Shown piece after piece: positions 44,112-54,084 of a stretch of 64,000 nucleotides of DNA. The notes beneath the pieces were generated by a model. It ran no database searches and had not been told where the DNA came from. It was given only the letters and a program-made list of their open reading frames with translations. Origin of the DNA: an uncultured Anaerolineae bacterium (GTDB lineage Bacteria; Chloroflexota; Anaerolineae; Aggregatilineales; Phototrophicaceae); assembly GCA_934216615.1 (NCBI GenBank), contig CAKQCB010000002.1, positions 496,001-560,000 on the forward strand, in the 5' to 3' direction. Position numbers and translations under genes: made by a program. How positions within the stretch are numbered: position 1 is the first letter of the stretch; the number at the start of each line of letters is the position of its first letter.

Positions 44112-45026
44112 TTATTTATGCACCGTCGCATAAACTAAATAGGCACCGCTTGCCCGTAGGTGAAGTTTACGCACGCCACTTTCCCCCATCGCGAGGCGGT
44201 ATACCCCATCCACAACGCGCTGTAACCCATACCCTACCGAGCGCAAATGTCCGGGGGTGAGGACGTGCGTCAACGCGGCGGGGATGATGCCCCAACCCGC
44301 CCAGACATCTTCGAGTGAGAAGCGCGTTTGGGTTAGAAGCGAATTCCAACCGTCAGGGGTCAAATGGAAATACGAGGAACCGTGCCACCCTTCCCAGAAA
44401 CTGGCCCCGCCGAGGAAGTGCCCTCCGCTTTTTAAGACGCGGGAAATTTCACTCATGGCGATGAACGGATTGTACAAATGCTCAAAGACCGCCGTCGAAA
44501 TCACCATATCAAAAACATTGTCGGTCAGCGGAAGCCGATGCGCATCAGCCAGCAGGTCGGCGCCAACAGCGTTCCAGTCGAGGGTCAAAATGTGCTGAAA
44601 GCCCAACGATCGTAAATAGCGTCGGTTGCCTCCATTCCCACAGCCCAGATCAAGAATACGCGCGTCTGCCCCTACGGTTTGCCATAATTTTTGGCTGTAA
44701 AATTGCATACCCCGATCCAGCTTTGTCCCAAACCGTTTGCGGAAGTCGGCATCAGAAATCGCCTCAAAATCTTGACTCACGCCATAAAAACGTTCTTTCA
44801 CCAGTTGATAGCGGTCTAATGGCGCGGTCGGAATTTGAAATTGTACGGTGACAGTTTGCGGGCGGTTGACCGCGCGGAAATCGCTAATCTGTCGCCCTTT
44901 GACTTCAGAAGTTTCGGTTTCAAAACCACAGGTTGGGCAAGACCACTGTTTTTCGGCGGTGATATTCAGCGGGGTGTGATCGATTGGGCAAACGAGATAC
45001 GGTAGCCAAAAATTGAGTTCATCCAT
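44112..45026 (-). CDS. Zinc-ribbon SAM-dependent methyltransferase
   Basis: From ATG at 45026 the 304-residue protein begins with a zinc ribbon (CPIDHTPL, then CPTCGF) followed by a Rossmann-fold methyltransferase with motif I ILDLGCGNGG, the DAHRLPLTDNVFDMVIST post I region and LKSGGHFLGG. This Trm112-like ribbon plus methyltransferase 11 arrangement is common in natural product and tRNA/protein methylation; the substrate is unknown. AGGA is upstream of the start. The longer frame to 45134 is not needed. Confidence 0.85.
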   Translation of the reverse strand: MDELNFWLPYLVCPIDHTPLNITAEKQWSCPTCGFETETSEVKGRQISDFRAVNRPQTVTVQFQIPTAPLDRYQLVKERFYGVSQDFEAISDADFRKRFGTKLDRGMQFYSQKLWQTVGADARILDLGCGNGGNRRYLRSLGFQHILTLDWNAVGADLLADAHRLPLTDNVFDMVISTAVFEHLYNPFIAMSEISRVLKSGGHFLGGASFWEGWHGSSYFHLTPDGWNSLLTQTRFSLEDVWAGWGIIPAALTHVLTPGHLRSVGYGLQRVVDGVYRLAMGESGVRKLHLRASGAYLVYATVHK

Positions 45027-45089
45027 AAAACATCCTAGGCAGACATGATTTAGCGGGAAATTATAGCCTATTTCGCTGATTTTGATGCG

Positions 45090-45125
45090 GGGTGCTGTCT
45101 GCTCCATTGAGAACAGACAACACCC
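45090..45125 (-). terminator. Hairpin between the ABC exporter and methyltransferase genes
   Basis: A 12-bp stem (45090-45101 with 45114-45125, one G-T pair) lies between the exporter stop and the methyltransferase start. There is no T run, so it may attenuate rather than end transcription. Confidence 0.55.
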
Positions 45126-45143
45126 TCGAATCATGTCATGAGG

Positions 45144-47072
45144 TTAGCGAGTGAATTGGGTCGCATAGAGATGGGCATACAATCCATTGTGGGCTAACAA
45201 GGTTTGATGTGTCCCTTGTTCGACAATTTGACCGCGATCCATCACCAAAATCAGGTCTGCTTTGAGGACGGTGCTCAAACGATGGGCGATGACGATACTG
45301 GTACGGTTCACCATAATGCGTTCTAACGCTTCTTGAATCAGCGCTTCACTTTGACTGTCGAGATGGCTGGTCGCTTCATCCAACACAAGGATACGCGGGT
45401 CTTTCAAAATCACGCGGGCAATCGCAATCCGTTGTTTTTCACCCCCCGAAAGACGATGCCCACGCTCACCCGCAAGCGTGTTATATCCCTGCGGAAGCCC
45501 ACGTATAAAATCATGAATGTTGGCGATCTTACAGGCCGCTTCAATTTCGGCTTGGGTCGCGTCCAACTTGGCATACGTCAGGTTCATGCGTATCGTGTCA
45601 TGGAACAAGTACGTTTCTTGCGTCACCATACCAACAGCGCCCAGCGAATCCAGCGTGAGGTCGCGTAGATCAATGCCATCCAGTAATACACGGCCTTCCG
45701 TCGGGTCATATAAACGAGGGATCAAATAAGTCAGTGAGGTTTTCCCTGCACCAGACGGCCCGACCAATGCCACCAATTGCCCCGGCTTCACTTGGAACGA
45801 GATGTTGCTCAAGGCTTGCTCACGCGCTTGGTTGTGCACTTTAGGCGCATCAGCGGTTTCGTCAGTACGGCTTTCATCTACGCTGCTTTCATCTGCTTCT
45901 TCGCCATCTGAAAGCACGGTCATTTCTTCCATACGTCCATACCGACGAATGGTGCTGAGCAATCCATGTGCCCCGACTTCATATTTAAAAGAGACATTGT
46001 CAAAGGTGATTTCCCCTTGCGGGTCGCTCAAGGCAATCGCGTCAGGCTTTTGATCAATTTCCAGCGGTAGGTCGATGACTTCAAAAACCCGTTCAAAACT
46101 GACCGATGAATTAGCAAACTCCATCGGCACATGCGTAAGATACTCTAACGGGCCGTATAACTGTTGAAGATACAAGCCAAACGCCACCAATGTCCCGATG
46201 CTGAATGTCCCGCTCAAAACGAGATGTCCACCGCCCCAGTAGACGAGCGCAGTGCCGACCACAACGACCAAGCCAACCATCGCCCAAAACTGACTTTCTA
46301 ACACGGCACGTTTCACGCCAATATCCCGCACATGCGCGGCGCGGTCATCAAAGCGGTTGATTTCGACTTCTTTACGGCCGAATAATTTCACCAGTAACGC
46401 CCCGCTGATGTTCAACGTCTCGTTCATCATGGCGTTCATTTGGGCGTTAATATCCATCGCTTCGCGCACCGTAGAACGCAGATACCCGCCGAGCTTGCGC
46501 GCGAAAAAGATGATGATGGGAAACACGATCAACCCTAGTAACGTCAGGCGCCAATCGAGCGTCAACATCACCGCCAAGACAAAGATCACATGGATGATAT
46601 TGGTGACCGTGCCCACGATGGTGTCACTGATCGCGTTTTGAGCCGACACCACATCACTGTTAAGACGGCTCATCAATTCGCCGGTTTGGGTATGTGTAAA
46701 AAAACGTAGAGACAACCCTTGAATGTGAGCATACAAAGAACGGCGTAAGTCGTAGATGACCCCTTCACCAATGCGCGAGTTGATCCGCCGAATCATGATG
46801 CTGAAAAGGCTGGACAAGATCGGCACAAATAACAGCATGAAGCCTAAAAGGTTGAGCCGTTCGGCGTCGCCCGTGGGTAGGGTGATGTCGATGATGTCGC
46901 GGAACACTAATGGGGTGACTAATCCAAGTGCGGTTTGCACCAAGATGAGGACGAGTAAAATGACGATTGCTTGCTTATAAGGTTTTGCATAACTGAGCAC
47001 ACGAAGAACCAACGCCCACGTCAATTTTGCGGGCTTATCATCATGATCTTCTGGATACGCATACCGCCACAT
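45144..47072 (-). CDS. ABC exporter with fused membrane and ATPase domains
   Basis: From ATG at 47072 (GAGGAG ten bases upstream) the 642-residue protein has six membrane helices (about 30-320), a linker, and an ABC ATPase with Walker A GPSGAGKTS, signature LSGGEKQRIAIARV, Walker B ILVLDEATSHLD and switch His in AHRLS. The linker before the ATPase has a long acidic, Ser/Glu/Asp-rich insert (about residues 385-425) absent from MsbA-like homologues. It probably exports a lipid, peptide or drug as a homodimer. Confidence 0.92.
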   Translation of the reverse strand: MWRYAYPEDHDDKPAKLTWALVLRVLSYAKPYKQAIVILLVLILVQTALGLVTPLVFRDIIDITLPTGDAERLNLLGFMLLFVPILSSLFSIMIRRINSRIGEGVIYDLRRSLYAHIQGLSLRFFTHTQTGELMSRLNSDVVSAQNAISDTIVGTVTNIIHVIFVLAVMLTLDWRLTLLGLIVFPIIIFFARKLGGYLRSTVREAMDINAQMNAMMNETLNISGALLVKLFGRKEVEINRFDDRAAHVRDIGVKRAVLESQFWAMVGLVVVVGTALVYWGGGHLVLSGTFSIGTLVAFGLYLQQLYGPLEYLTHVPMEFANSSVSFERVFEVIDLPLEIDQKPDAIALSDPQGEITFDNVSFKYEVGAHGLLSTIRRYGRMEEMTVLSDGEEADESSVDESRTDETADAPKVHNQAREQALSNISFQVKPGQLVALVGPSGAGKTSLTYLIPRLYDPTEGRVLLDGIDLRDLTLDSLGAVGMVTQETYLFHDTIRMNLTYAKLDATQAEIEAACKIANIHDFIRGLPQGYNTLAGERGHRLSGGEKQRIAIARVILKDPRILVLDEATSHLDSQSEALIQEALERIMVNRTSIVIAHRLSTVLKADLILVMDRGQIVEQGTHQTLLAHNGLYAHLYATQFTR

Positions 47073-47241
47073 CGGGATCAATCTCCTCATTATGTATGAA
47101 AGGGGGTCATTATTATAGCGAAGCCATTCTTAAAAAACAGAACAAATGTGTTAATCACTGGCGTTTAAAAGAATTTCCGCAAAAGTTAAAAAAACAGGAT
47201 AGTCAGAAGCAACGAAGGCTGATATAATGCCCCGCACAGAG

Positions 47242-47328
47242 GAGGGGTCGCATAGTGGCCTAGTGCGCTCGCTTGGAAAGCGAGTATGGTGTAACAGCCA
47301 TCGCGGGTTCGAATCCCGCCTCCTCCGC
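47242..47328 (+). tRNA. tRNA-Ser (anticodon GGA)
   Basis: The acceptor arm 47242-47248 pairs with 47321-47327 (one G-T). The anticodon stem is CTCGC/GCGAG with loop TTGGAAA (anticodon GGA, reads UCC and UCU). A long variable arm and T stem GCGGG/CCCGC with TTCGAAT confirm the class II serine form. The discriminator is G; CCA is not encoded. TATAAT is at 47224-47229. Confidence 0.95.
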
Positions 47329-47333
47329 ACATA

Positions 47334-47368
47334 AACCCCCAGTAGATGCGTTGTCTACTGGGGGTTTT
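47334..47368 (+). terminator. Intrinsic terminator of the tRNA gene
   Basis: A 10-bp stem (47337-47346 with 47354-47363), with one bulged G, is followed by TTTT. Confidence 0.85.
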
Positions 47369-47495
47369 CTTATCCAAATAGCCTTCGTTTCAAGTATCAA
47401 AATTCATACACAAATAGGTTGCCAAAACAGAACATTTGATCTAAAATCATAAGTGATTGACCCTATCATTTGCTTATGACTTTTGGAGAAACCTG

Positions 47496-48425
47496 ATGCA
47501 GAAAATTTCACCGTGTCTGTGGTTTGATACCCAAGCAGAAGAAGCTATGAACTTTTATGTTTCAACCTTTAAGAAAGCCTTTGGTGACGCGCTTCCTTCC
47601 AAAGTTGGGATGATCCGACGTTACCCCGATGAAGTCCCGATGGAGTTCATGAAAGGGAGGGAAGGGAAAGTCATCACGGGGATATTTGAACTGGCGGGAC
47701 AATCATTTATGGCGTTGGATGGCGGGCCTCTCTTTAAGTTCAACCCATCCATTTCGTTGATGGTGCGCTGTCAAACTGAAGCATGTTTAGACACCCTTTG
47801 GAATCATTTCATAGACGGCGGTGAAGTCATGATGCCGTTAGATACATATTCGTTCAGCAAAAAATATGGCTGGCTGAATGATAAGTATGGTTTAAGCTGG
47901 CAGATGATCTTGGTTGAGGAAGGTGAAGAACTAGGCGTCACCCCCTCATTCCTATTCGTAAAGGATCAAGTTGGCAAGGCAGAAGAAGCTATGCGTTTTT
48001 ACGTCGATACCTTCAGCGACAGCAGTATCAATGGTGAAATCCACCATTATGGCGATGCGCTTCCGCCCAACGATCCAAAGCATGTCATGCACGCTGAATT
48101 TAAATTAAAGGGGCAAACCTTCACGATTGCCGACAGCGCCGAAAAACATGATTTCAACTTTAGTGAAGCCGTTTCTTTATACGTAGAATGTGATACTACC
48201 GCTGAACTGGATCATCTTTGGGAAACCCTCTCGGCAGTTCCAGAGTCTGAACAATGCGGTTGGCTGAAAGACCGTTATGGCGTGTCTTGGCAAATTGCGC
48301 CCAAACAGTTAGAAGAGATGATGAGTGACCCCGACCCCGCAAAAGTAGAGCGGGTCACTAACGCGGTTTTGAGCATGAAGAAGCTGGATTTAGAGCAACT
48401 GCGCGCTGCCTATAACGGGGCATAA
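47496..48425 (+). CDS. Two-domain VOC (PhnB-like) protein
   Basis: The 309-residue product has two glyoxalase/PhnB-like VOC domains of about 130 residues each. Both begin with MFYV or MRFYVDTF helices and end with YGLSWQ or YGVSWQ, the characteristic closing strand of PhnB-like proteins. The start at 47496 has GGAG seven bases upstream. Such proteins are often annotated as 3-demethylubiquinone methyltransferase-like, but no methyltransferase motif is seen; metal-dependent enzyme function is possible but unknown. Confidence 0.88.
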   Translation: MQKISPCLWFDTQAEEAMNFYVSTFKKAFGDALPSKVGMIRRYPDEVPMEFMKGREGKVITGIFELAGQSFMALDGGPLFKFNPSISLMVRCQTEACLDTLWNHFIDGGEVMMPLDTYSFSKKYGWLNDKYGLSWQMILVEEGEELGVTPSFLFVKDQVGKAEEAMRFYVDTFSDSSINGEIHHYGDALPPNDPKHVMHAEFKLKGQTFTIADSAEKHDFNFSEAVSLYVECDTTAELDHLWETLSAVPESEQCGWLKDRYGVSWQIAPKQLEEMMSDPDPAKVERVTNAVLSMKKLDLEQLRAAYNGA

Positions 48426-48459
48426 AACACCGAAGAAGGAATATTTCTGCGTACGTTCT

Positions 48460-48487
48460 TTCATCCTCTCCACGTGGAGAGGATGAA
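48460..48487. repeat. 28-bp perfect palindrome between convergent genes
   Basis: A perfect palindrome centred on CACGTG (14 bp each half, no loop) between the ends of the VOC and dehydratase genes. There is no T run on either side. Confidence 0.75.
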
Positions 48488-48509
48488 TACTTCACAACAA
48501 ATGTTGCGG

Positions 48510-49460
48510 TTACGGTTCGCCCAACACAGTCATGAGCGTGTCGCCATCCACATTCCCACCCGTGACGACGATGGCAGTCTTTTTATCATCGTGAACCGCA
48601 CCGCTCATCAAAGCCGCGATGCCGACCGCCCCACCCCCTTCCCCAACCCAACCCGCTTCATAGACCAGATACCGCATCGCCCGTTCGATGTCTGTTTCAC
48701 TGGCTAAGACAATCTGATCAACATACTGCGTAGCTAAATTGATCGTGATCGAGTCCTGCTCAATCGCACCTTCGAGCGCGTCGGCTAACGTATCAGAATT
48801 CAAGGGAAGTTGCATATCATAGAAGATATTGTACATATCGGGGGATTCAGCGGCGTTCACACCAATGATTTCACAGTCTGGTTTGAGCGACTTCATGGCG
48901 ACTGCGATGCCACAGATCAGCCCGCCACCGCCAACCGGCACAATCACCCGTTCAACGTCAGGCAATTCGTCCAGAATTTCGAGGCCGACCGTGCCACCCC
49001 CCGCGATCACATGCGGGTTGTTATAGGCAGAAATGTAGACCATCTCTTGTTCTTTACAAAGTTGATGCGCCGCATTTTCAGCATCGGCATAACTTTCGCC
49101 TTCAACGATCACCTCTGCGCCCCAACGCCGTACCCCGCTGATCTTTCGTCGCACCGCATATTCAGGCATGACGATGGTGGTTTTAACGCCTAATTTCCAA
49201 CCCGCATAGGCGAGTCCCTGCGCATGGTTTCCGGTAGAGGCGGCCACCACACCTCGGCTTAGTTCTTCAGGGCTTAAAGAAAGAATCGCATTTAACGCAC
49301 CGCGCACTTTAAAAGAATGGGTTTTACCCGCGCTCTCTAATTTCAAATATATATTTTGTTCCCCTAAACGGGGGGCGAGTTCAAAAGGGGTTGGGGTTAA
49401 GTATGCACGTAACCGTTCGCGTGCCGTTTGTATCATGGGAAGATCAACCATTTGGCCCAT
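48510..49460 (-). CDS. Threonine/serine dehydratase-like PLP enzyme
   Basis: A 316-residue fold-type II PLP enzyme with the Schiff-base lysine K51 in SFKVRGA, the STGNHAQG loop, and the phosphate-binding GGGGLICG. These match serine/threonine dehydratases and related serine racemases or threo-3-hydroxyaspartate ammonia-lyases; there is no C-terminal ACT regulatory domain, so the enzyme is the short catabolic form. The first ATG abuts AAGGTGA; the ATG at 49451 has better spacing. Confidence 0.9.
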   Translation of the reverse strand: MGQMVDLPMIQTARERLRAYLTPTPFELAPRLGEQNIYLKLESAGKTHSFKVRGALNAILSLSPEELSRGVVAASTGNHAQGLAYAGWKLGVKTTIVMPEYAVRRKISGVRRWGAEVIVEGESYADAENAAHQLCKEQEMVYISAYNNPHVIAGGGTVGLEILDELPDVERVIVPVGGGGLICGIAVAMKSLKPDCEIIGVNAAESPDMYNIFYDMQLPLNSDTLADALEGAIEQDSITINLATQYVDQIVLASETDIERAMRYLVYEAGWVGEGGGAVGIAALMSGAVHDDKKTAIVVTGGNVDGDTLMTVLGEP

Positions 49461-49567
49461 TCACCTTATTCTAGTTTATCTGTAGAGTAGTATAATGGGT
49501 TTTAAGATCACTTCCACTTTTAGCCAGTAGACTCGCCTAAATAACAAGATAGCCAACATACATCCCT

Positions 49568-50503
49568 ATGAAATTAAACACTGACCCTACGGTCGTCCGC
49601 AGTCAATACGAAACGGACGAAAACTTAACAATACGCCAACGCATCCACGAACAATATACGTCCCCTAAAATTGATTTTGTCGAATGGGCTTTAGAACGTG
49701 TTCGCTGGCGCGGGGATGAAAAGGTGCTTGATTTAGGCTGTGGTCGTGGCACGTACTACGACAAAATCAATAGTCTACTGCCGGACGTGTCCTATATAGG
49801 GTTAGATTTATTCATCGGCATGTTAGAGCATCACCCCGCGAAAGAACGCACGCTCAACAGCGACGCGCATTGGCTTCCCTTTGCCAGCGGTAGTTTTGAT
49901 GTGGTGATGGCGAACCACATGCTATATCACGTCCCCAATATCGACCATGCGATCAGCGAAGTGAAACGTATTCTGAAACCGAATGGCGTGTTTTTGGCGA
50001 CCACCAACAGCAACTTCACGATGCCCGAAATCGCCGCGTTGATGCAAAAAGCGACCAGCTTGATCAACCGCAACGTGGATGAAAATTGGGGCTACGACGA
50101 AATTCAAAAGCCCTTCTCGCTCGAAAATGCAGGGCCTCAAATCGCACGTCATTTTTATAGTGTGGTGCGCCACGATAGCCCTAGCGCGCTCATTTTCAAA
50201 AACCCTGAGCCATTAATCGCCTATATTCAATCCTTGCGTTCCTTACGGGAAAAACTGTTACCCCCCAAAGTGGATTGGGACGACATGATCACACTCGTTT
50301 ATCAGCTTTCGGAACGGGTGATTGATCACCTCGGCGAATTACAAATCAACAAACTAGCAGGCGCACTGGTCGCGACTGATAACAGCGATTTCATCCAAGA
50401 ATATGTCGCGCTCAAAAACAAGCTAAACCCACCGCCACAACCAAAACCGTCGATCAAACCCTTACAACGCAAGATCAAACCGCTTAAGAAACGCGGAAAA
50501 TAG
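49568..50503 (+). CDS. Class I SAM-dependent methyltransferase
   Basis: A 311-residue enzyme with motif I VLDLGCGRGTYYDKI, the DLF motif at strand 2 and HWLPFASGSFDVVMANHMLYHV (motif II/post II). The C-terminal 60 residues are basic and Pro-rich, unlike family members of 250 residues. Substrate unknown; a lipid or small molecule is likely. TATAAT lies at 49491-49496, with the divergent dehydratase on the other side. Confidence 0.88.
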   Translation: MKLNTDPTVVRSQYETDENLTIRQRIHEQYTSPKIDFVEWALERVRWRGDEKVLDLGCGRGTYYDKINSLLPDVSYIGLDLFIGMLEHHPAKERTLNSDAHWLPFASGSFDVVMANHMLYHVPNIDHAISEVKRILKPNGVFLATTNSNFTMPEIAALMQKATSLINRNVDENWGYDEIQKPFSLENAGPQIARHFYSVVRHDSPSALIFKNPEPLIAYIQSLRSLREKLLPPKVDWDDMITLVYQLSERVIDHLGELQINKLAGALVATDNSDFIQEYVALKNKLNPPPQPKPSIKPLQRKIKPLKKRGK

Positions 50504-50627
50504 GCGTTTGATAAGAAAGCGTCTGCGCGTCTTGACAGCAGCAGAAGCACTCTCTATCGTAAGGGAAAGATCAAGTTTGTTTCGCCTCACCCTCATCACG
50601 GGGATGAGCGAATCGAAACGTCCATAC

Positions 50628-50652
50628 ACACGCTCATCAGAGCGTGTTTCTT
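50628..50652 (+). terminator. Hairpin after the methyltransferase gene
   Basis: An 8-bp stem (50628-50635 with 50640-50647) followed by TTTCTTCTC. It is a weak terminator candidate with the SDR gene just downstream. Confidence 0.5.
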
Positions 50653-50685
50653 CTCTATTTGTCCTTATTCAAAGTGAAAGCCTTC

Positions 50686-51552
50686 ATGCGCAAACTCTCA
50701 GATCAAACTATGCTCATCACCGGTGCAACCAACGGCATTGGCAAAAGCACCGCCTTAGCACTCGCCAAACAAGGCGCGAACATCGTCATCGTGGGCAGGA
50801 ATGCCGAAAAAACCGCGCAAGTCCTCGAGGAGATCAAAACGGCGAGTGGCAACCCGCGCATAGACTATATCCTCGCTGACCTTTCCTCTCAGCAAGAGAT
50901 TCATCAACTTGCAACGACATTCAAACAGCGCCACGAACGCCTTGATGTGTTAATCAACAATGCGGGGGTGATGTACCAAGAAAAGCGTATGAGCGTCGAT
51001 GGCATCGAAATGACGTTTGCTGTGAACCATCTCGCCTATTTTCAGCTCAGCCTGCTCTTGATCGACACGTTGAAAGCCAGCGCCCCCGCGCGCATCGTGA
51101 ATGTCGCCTCTTTTGCACACAACGCGGGCAAGCTCGACTTTGAGAACCTACAAGGCGAAAAGTCGTATTCAGCTTTCGGCAACTATGGGCTTTCTAAGTT
51201 AGCCAACATCTTGTTCACCCGCGAGTTGGCACGTCGCTTAGAAGGCACCCAAGTGACGGTCAATGCCCTGCACCCAGGAACTGTCAAAACAGGCTGGACG
51301 GATAACACCCAATCCATTTTCTTTAAACTGTATAAAACCTTCTTAGAACCGATCATCGCCATCTCGCCCGAAAAAGGTGCGCAAACCTCGATCTATTTGG
51401 CGGCTTCGCCCGAAGTCGCCGATATCACAGGCGGGTACTTCAACAATAAAAAGTTGACCTCACCCAACGCCACCGCTCAAAATGATGCGCTGGCAAAACA
51501 ATTGTGGGATGTCAGCTTAAAGCTGGTCAACCTGCAAGAACCTGTAATTTAG
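50686..51552 (+). CDS. Short-chain dehydrogenase/reductase (retinol dehydrogenase-like)
   Basis: From ATG at 50686 the 288-residue protein has the cofactor motif TGATNGIGK, NNAG, the catalytic Ser in IVNVASFAHNAG and YGLSKLANILF with the Tyr-Lys pair. The long insert after strand 5 and the LHPGTVKTG block match retinol dehydrogenase/WWOX-like SDRs. It reduces an unknown carbonyl with NADPH. The upstream longer frame is not used. Confidence 0.9.
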   Translation: MRKLSDQTMLITGATNGIGKSTALALAKQGANIVIVGRNAEKTAQVLEEIKTASGNPRIDYILADLSSQQEIHQLATTFKQRHERLDVLINNAGVMYQEKRMSVDGIEMTFAVNHLAYFQLSLLLIDTLKASAPARIVNVASFAHNAGKLDFENLQGEKSYSAFGNYGLSKLANILFTRELARRLEGTQVTVNALHPGTVKTGWTDNTQSIFFKLYKTFLEPIIAISPEKGAQTSIYLAASPEVADITGGYFNNKKLTSPNATAQNDALAKQLWDVSLKLVNLQEPVI

Positions 51553-51715
51553 CGGTCATTCCATTTAAAGCTCAACGTCAATTTGATGATATAAAGCTTC
51601 ATTTTCTGCTTGATCGGAGCCTGCGCGCTGGGGAAGCGCAGAGCTTCGACCCTTGTTTGCACGCGCCAAATACGTTAAGTTTGCGAGGTTCATTGAGTCA
51701 TTAAGGGCGTAGTGA

Positions 51716-54019
51716 ATGCCTGAATTACAACAACAATTAACAGACTTACGAAATCGTATTCAATCCCTGCCAGATCAACCTGACCCGGCAGAAATTGCAG
51801 AACTTGAGCGAGATGCAAGAACGTTATTGCAGGCCGCCAAAAACACCCCGCATGAAAGCGCGGCACAAGCCCTTTTTGCTGAAGTGGCTCGCGCCAGCAC
51901 GCCCGTTTCCGCTTCTGCGGGGCAAATTCGCAATTTGATCCGTCGTGCCAAAATTCGCATTGATATTGCGGGTGACGATGATGATATTGATGATGCGATT
52001 GATCTGCTCGCAGAAGCGTTGAGCCTGAACCCGAATGAAAATGAAGTTGTCGCCTTGCTCCAAATTGCGGCATCGCGTGGAGCACAAGCGGCCGAACGTG
52101 TGAACGACCTGTTTAAGCGCTATAACATCAAAGCGCAAATCACCAACACCCCCGCCACACCGCCCGCCCCTGTGTCGCGTCCACTAAAAGACACCTCCAT
52201 ACCTACGGGGACGATGCCTAGCGCGAACCTCGAAGCGTCAGCCCATCACACCCCCGAAGAAGCGCCTAAAAAGTCAGCGCGTGTAACGAGTTCTAGCAGT
52301 AATGGCGACTTTGATGCCCTGCTCTCAGAAATCACGCAGGCGTATTATTCCGGCGAATATGAGCAGGTGGTGGATTTAGCCAATCAACTGCTCAACCAAC
52401 AACCGAACAATGCCGCCGCGATGGATTACCGTCAAAAAGCGGAAGACAACATCATTCGAGGCGTCGTCCCTGACCATCGCATCCCGTTTGATGCGCGCGT
52501 CGCCTACAACCGCGCCAATTCGTTAATCCGCGCAGGCAATTACGATGAAGCCGAACGCCTGTACCGTGAAGCACGCGATCTGGCTGAACGCAGTGGCATC
52601 CGCAGTTGGAAAGATGCTGAACAAGCCCTGCTCGACATCCAAGATTTGGTGCTCGCCCGCGAGATGATCAACGAAGGGGATCGCCTGCTTGAAAACGATA
52701 ATTGGTCAGAAGCGGCGCGCAAATATGAAGGCGCGCTCGCTGTTGTCGCCAATGACCCGAATGCCAGCGACCGCCTTGAACGGGTGCGCCGTCTGCAACA
52801 AGAGATGGACACCGCCAGCACGCAGTTGAGTATGTTGGGCGGAACCCTGTCCGACCAAGCGGCGGAATTACAAAACATCAGCGGGATTCTTATCCGTTTG
52901 CGTCAAATCTTGCCCAACAGCCAGCGGATCGCCCACTTGCAGGATGAAGTCAACAATCGCATGAGTGGTGTCAAAACCCAGATTAGCGACCAAGCTCAAG
53001 CGGCCTTAAGCCGTGCTGAAGGCGCGACCTCAGTTGAGGAACGGCTCACCCTTACGCAAGATGCCCAACAAATGCTGGATTTAGGCGTGAAGTTAGACCC
53101 CGCCGACCGTATTTTGTCACAACTCTTGTTGACCGCGCGGGGCAACATCAGCGATATGCAGCGCGCCCGCCAAGTCATGGATCGGGCGGCATCACTCATC
53201 GCCCAAAACTTTGATAACGAACTGATCCAAGCCCGTTCACTGCTGGCGGGCTTGATGGATTATTCACAAGATACCCGCTTCCGCGCAGTGGTTAGCGACT
53301 TACAAATGCGCCTGCTCGAACGCGCTCAACATGCGATTTCAGAAGGCGAGATCGAAGAAGCGACGACGGTCATCGACATCTTGCGCGAAGAACCCTTCAA
53401 TATTTTGGGGCGACGCGCTGAAATCACCCGTTTTGAAAGTCAAATCAAACAGATTCAGCAACAGCGGAAGCTCAAATTGGGGGGTATCATCGGCGGGGGC
53501 ATCATCGCCTTGCTGTTCATCATCATCGGGTCACGAAGTGTTTGGCAACCGATTTTGAACCCACCCACCCCAACCGACACCTATACACCCTCAGCCACAT
53601 TCACACCGAGCGACACGCCCACGCCGAGCGATACCCCGACCCCAACGGCGACCGCGACCGCATCGGATACGCCGACGCCAACCGCAACCGAAACATGGAC
53701 AGCAACCGCGACGTTTACGCCGAGCGACACGCCCACGCCAACCGACACCCCAACCGCCACCGCAACGCCAGTGATCTTGTGTCAGGTCATCAACGTGGAT
53801 AACGAGAATAAGTTCATCCGCTCACAACCGACGGTGAACGGCGTCCTATTGGGCAACTTACCGCCGGGGATTTTGGCGAATGTGTTAGAGCAACAGCGTA
53901 ACAGCATCAACGAAATTTGGTATCGGATCGAATTCATCGTGGATGGCGTGCCGATCCAAGGCTGGACACGGTCAAACAACGTGGTGCAGTCCACCGCGTG
54001 CCCAGAATTACCCGAATAA
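51716..54019 (+). CDS. TPR-like membrane protein with Thr/Pro linker and SH3-like C-terminus
   Basis: The 767-residue protein has an N-terminal helical cytoplasmic part with TPR-like repeats (for example [53 protein letters not shown]), one membrane helix near residues 585-605, a Thr/Pro linker of about 70 residues and a C-terminal SH3-like domain ([21 protein letters not shown]). It links cytoplasm to cell surface as a single-pass scaffold. No enzyme motif is seen; it may organise a secretion or wall complex. Confidence 0.85.
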   Translation: MPELQQQLTDLRNRIQSLPDQPDPAEIAELERDARTLLQAAKNTPHESAAQALFAEVARASTPVSASAGQIRNLIRRAKIRIDIAGDDDDIDDAIDLLAEALSLNPNENEVVALLQIAASRGAQAAERVNDLFKRYNIKAQITNTPATPPAPVSRPLKDTSIPTGTMPSANLEASAHHTPEEAPKKSARVTSSSSNGDFDALLSEITQAYYSGEYEQVVDLANQLLNQQPNNAAAMDYRQKAEDNIIRGVVPDHRIPFDARVAYNRANSLIRAGNYDEAERLYREARDLAERSGIRSWKDAEQALLDIQDLVLAREMINEGDRLLENDNWSEAARKYEGALAVVANDPNASDRLERVRRLQQEMDTASTQLSMLGGTLSDQAAELQNISGILIRLRQILPNSQRIAHLQDEVNNRMSGVKTQISDQAQAALSRAEGATSVEERLTLTQDAQQMLDLGVKLDPADRILSQLLLTARGNISDMQRARQVMDRAASLIAQNFDNELIQARSLLAGLMDYSQDTRFRAVVSDLQMRLLERAQHAISEGEIEEATTVIDILREEPFNILGRRAEITRFESQIKQIQQQRKLKLGGIIGGGIIALLFIIIGSRSVWQPILNPPTPTDTYTPSATFTPSDTPTPSDTPTPTATATASDTPTPTATETWTATATFTPSDTPTPTDTPTATATPVILCQVINVDNENKFIRSQPTVNGVLLGNLPPGILANVLEQQRNSINEIWYRIEFIVDGVPIQGWTRSNNVVQSTACPELPE

Positions 54020-54030
54020 ACGACGGACAC

Positions 54031-54058
54031 AAAAGGACACCTGTACAGGTGTCCTTTT
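54031..54058. terminator. Bidirectional intrinsic terminator, perfect 28-bp palindrome
   Basis: A 14-bp inverted repeat centred between 54044 and 54045 has T runs on both strands and lies between convergent genes. Confidence 0.9.
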
Positions 54059-54084
54059 AATTTATAGATTGAGGCGAAACAGCG

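Noticed and set aside
47186..47377. Minus-strand 63-codon open frame with an IRTRDGCYTILAFQ-like product
   Set aside because: It is the antisense of tRNA-Ser; this type of spurious peptide is known from many genome annotations.
53570..53775. Short repeated DNA motifs
   Set aside because: Degenerate coding repeats of a Thr/Pro linker, not a CRISPR or mobile element.
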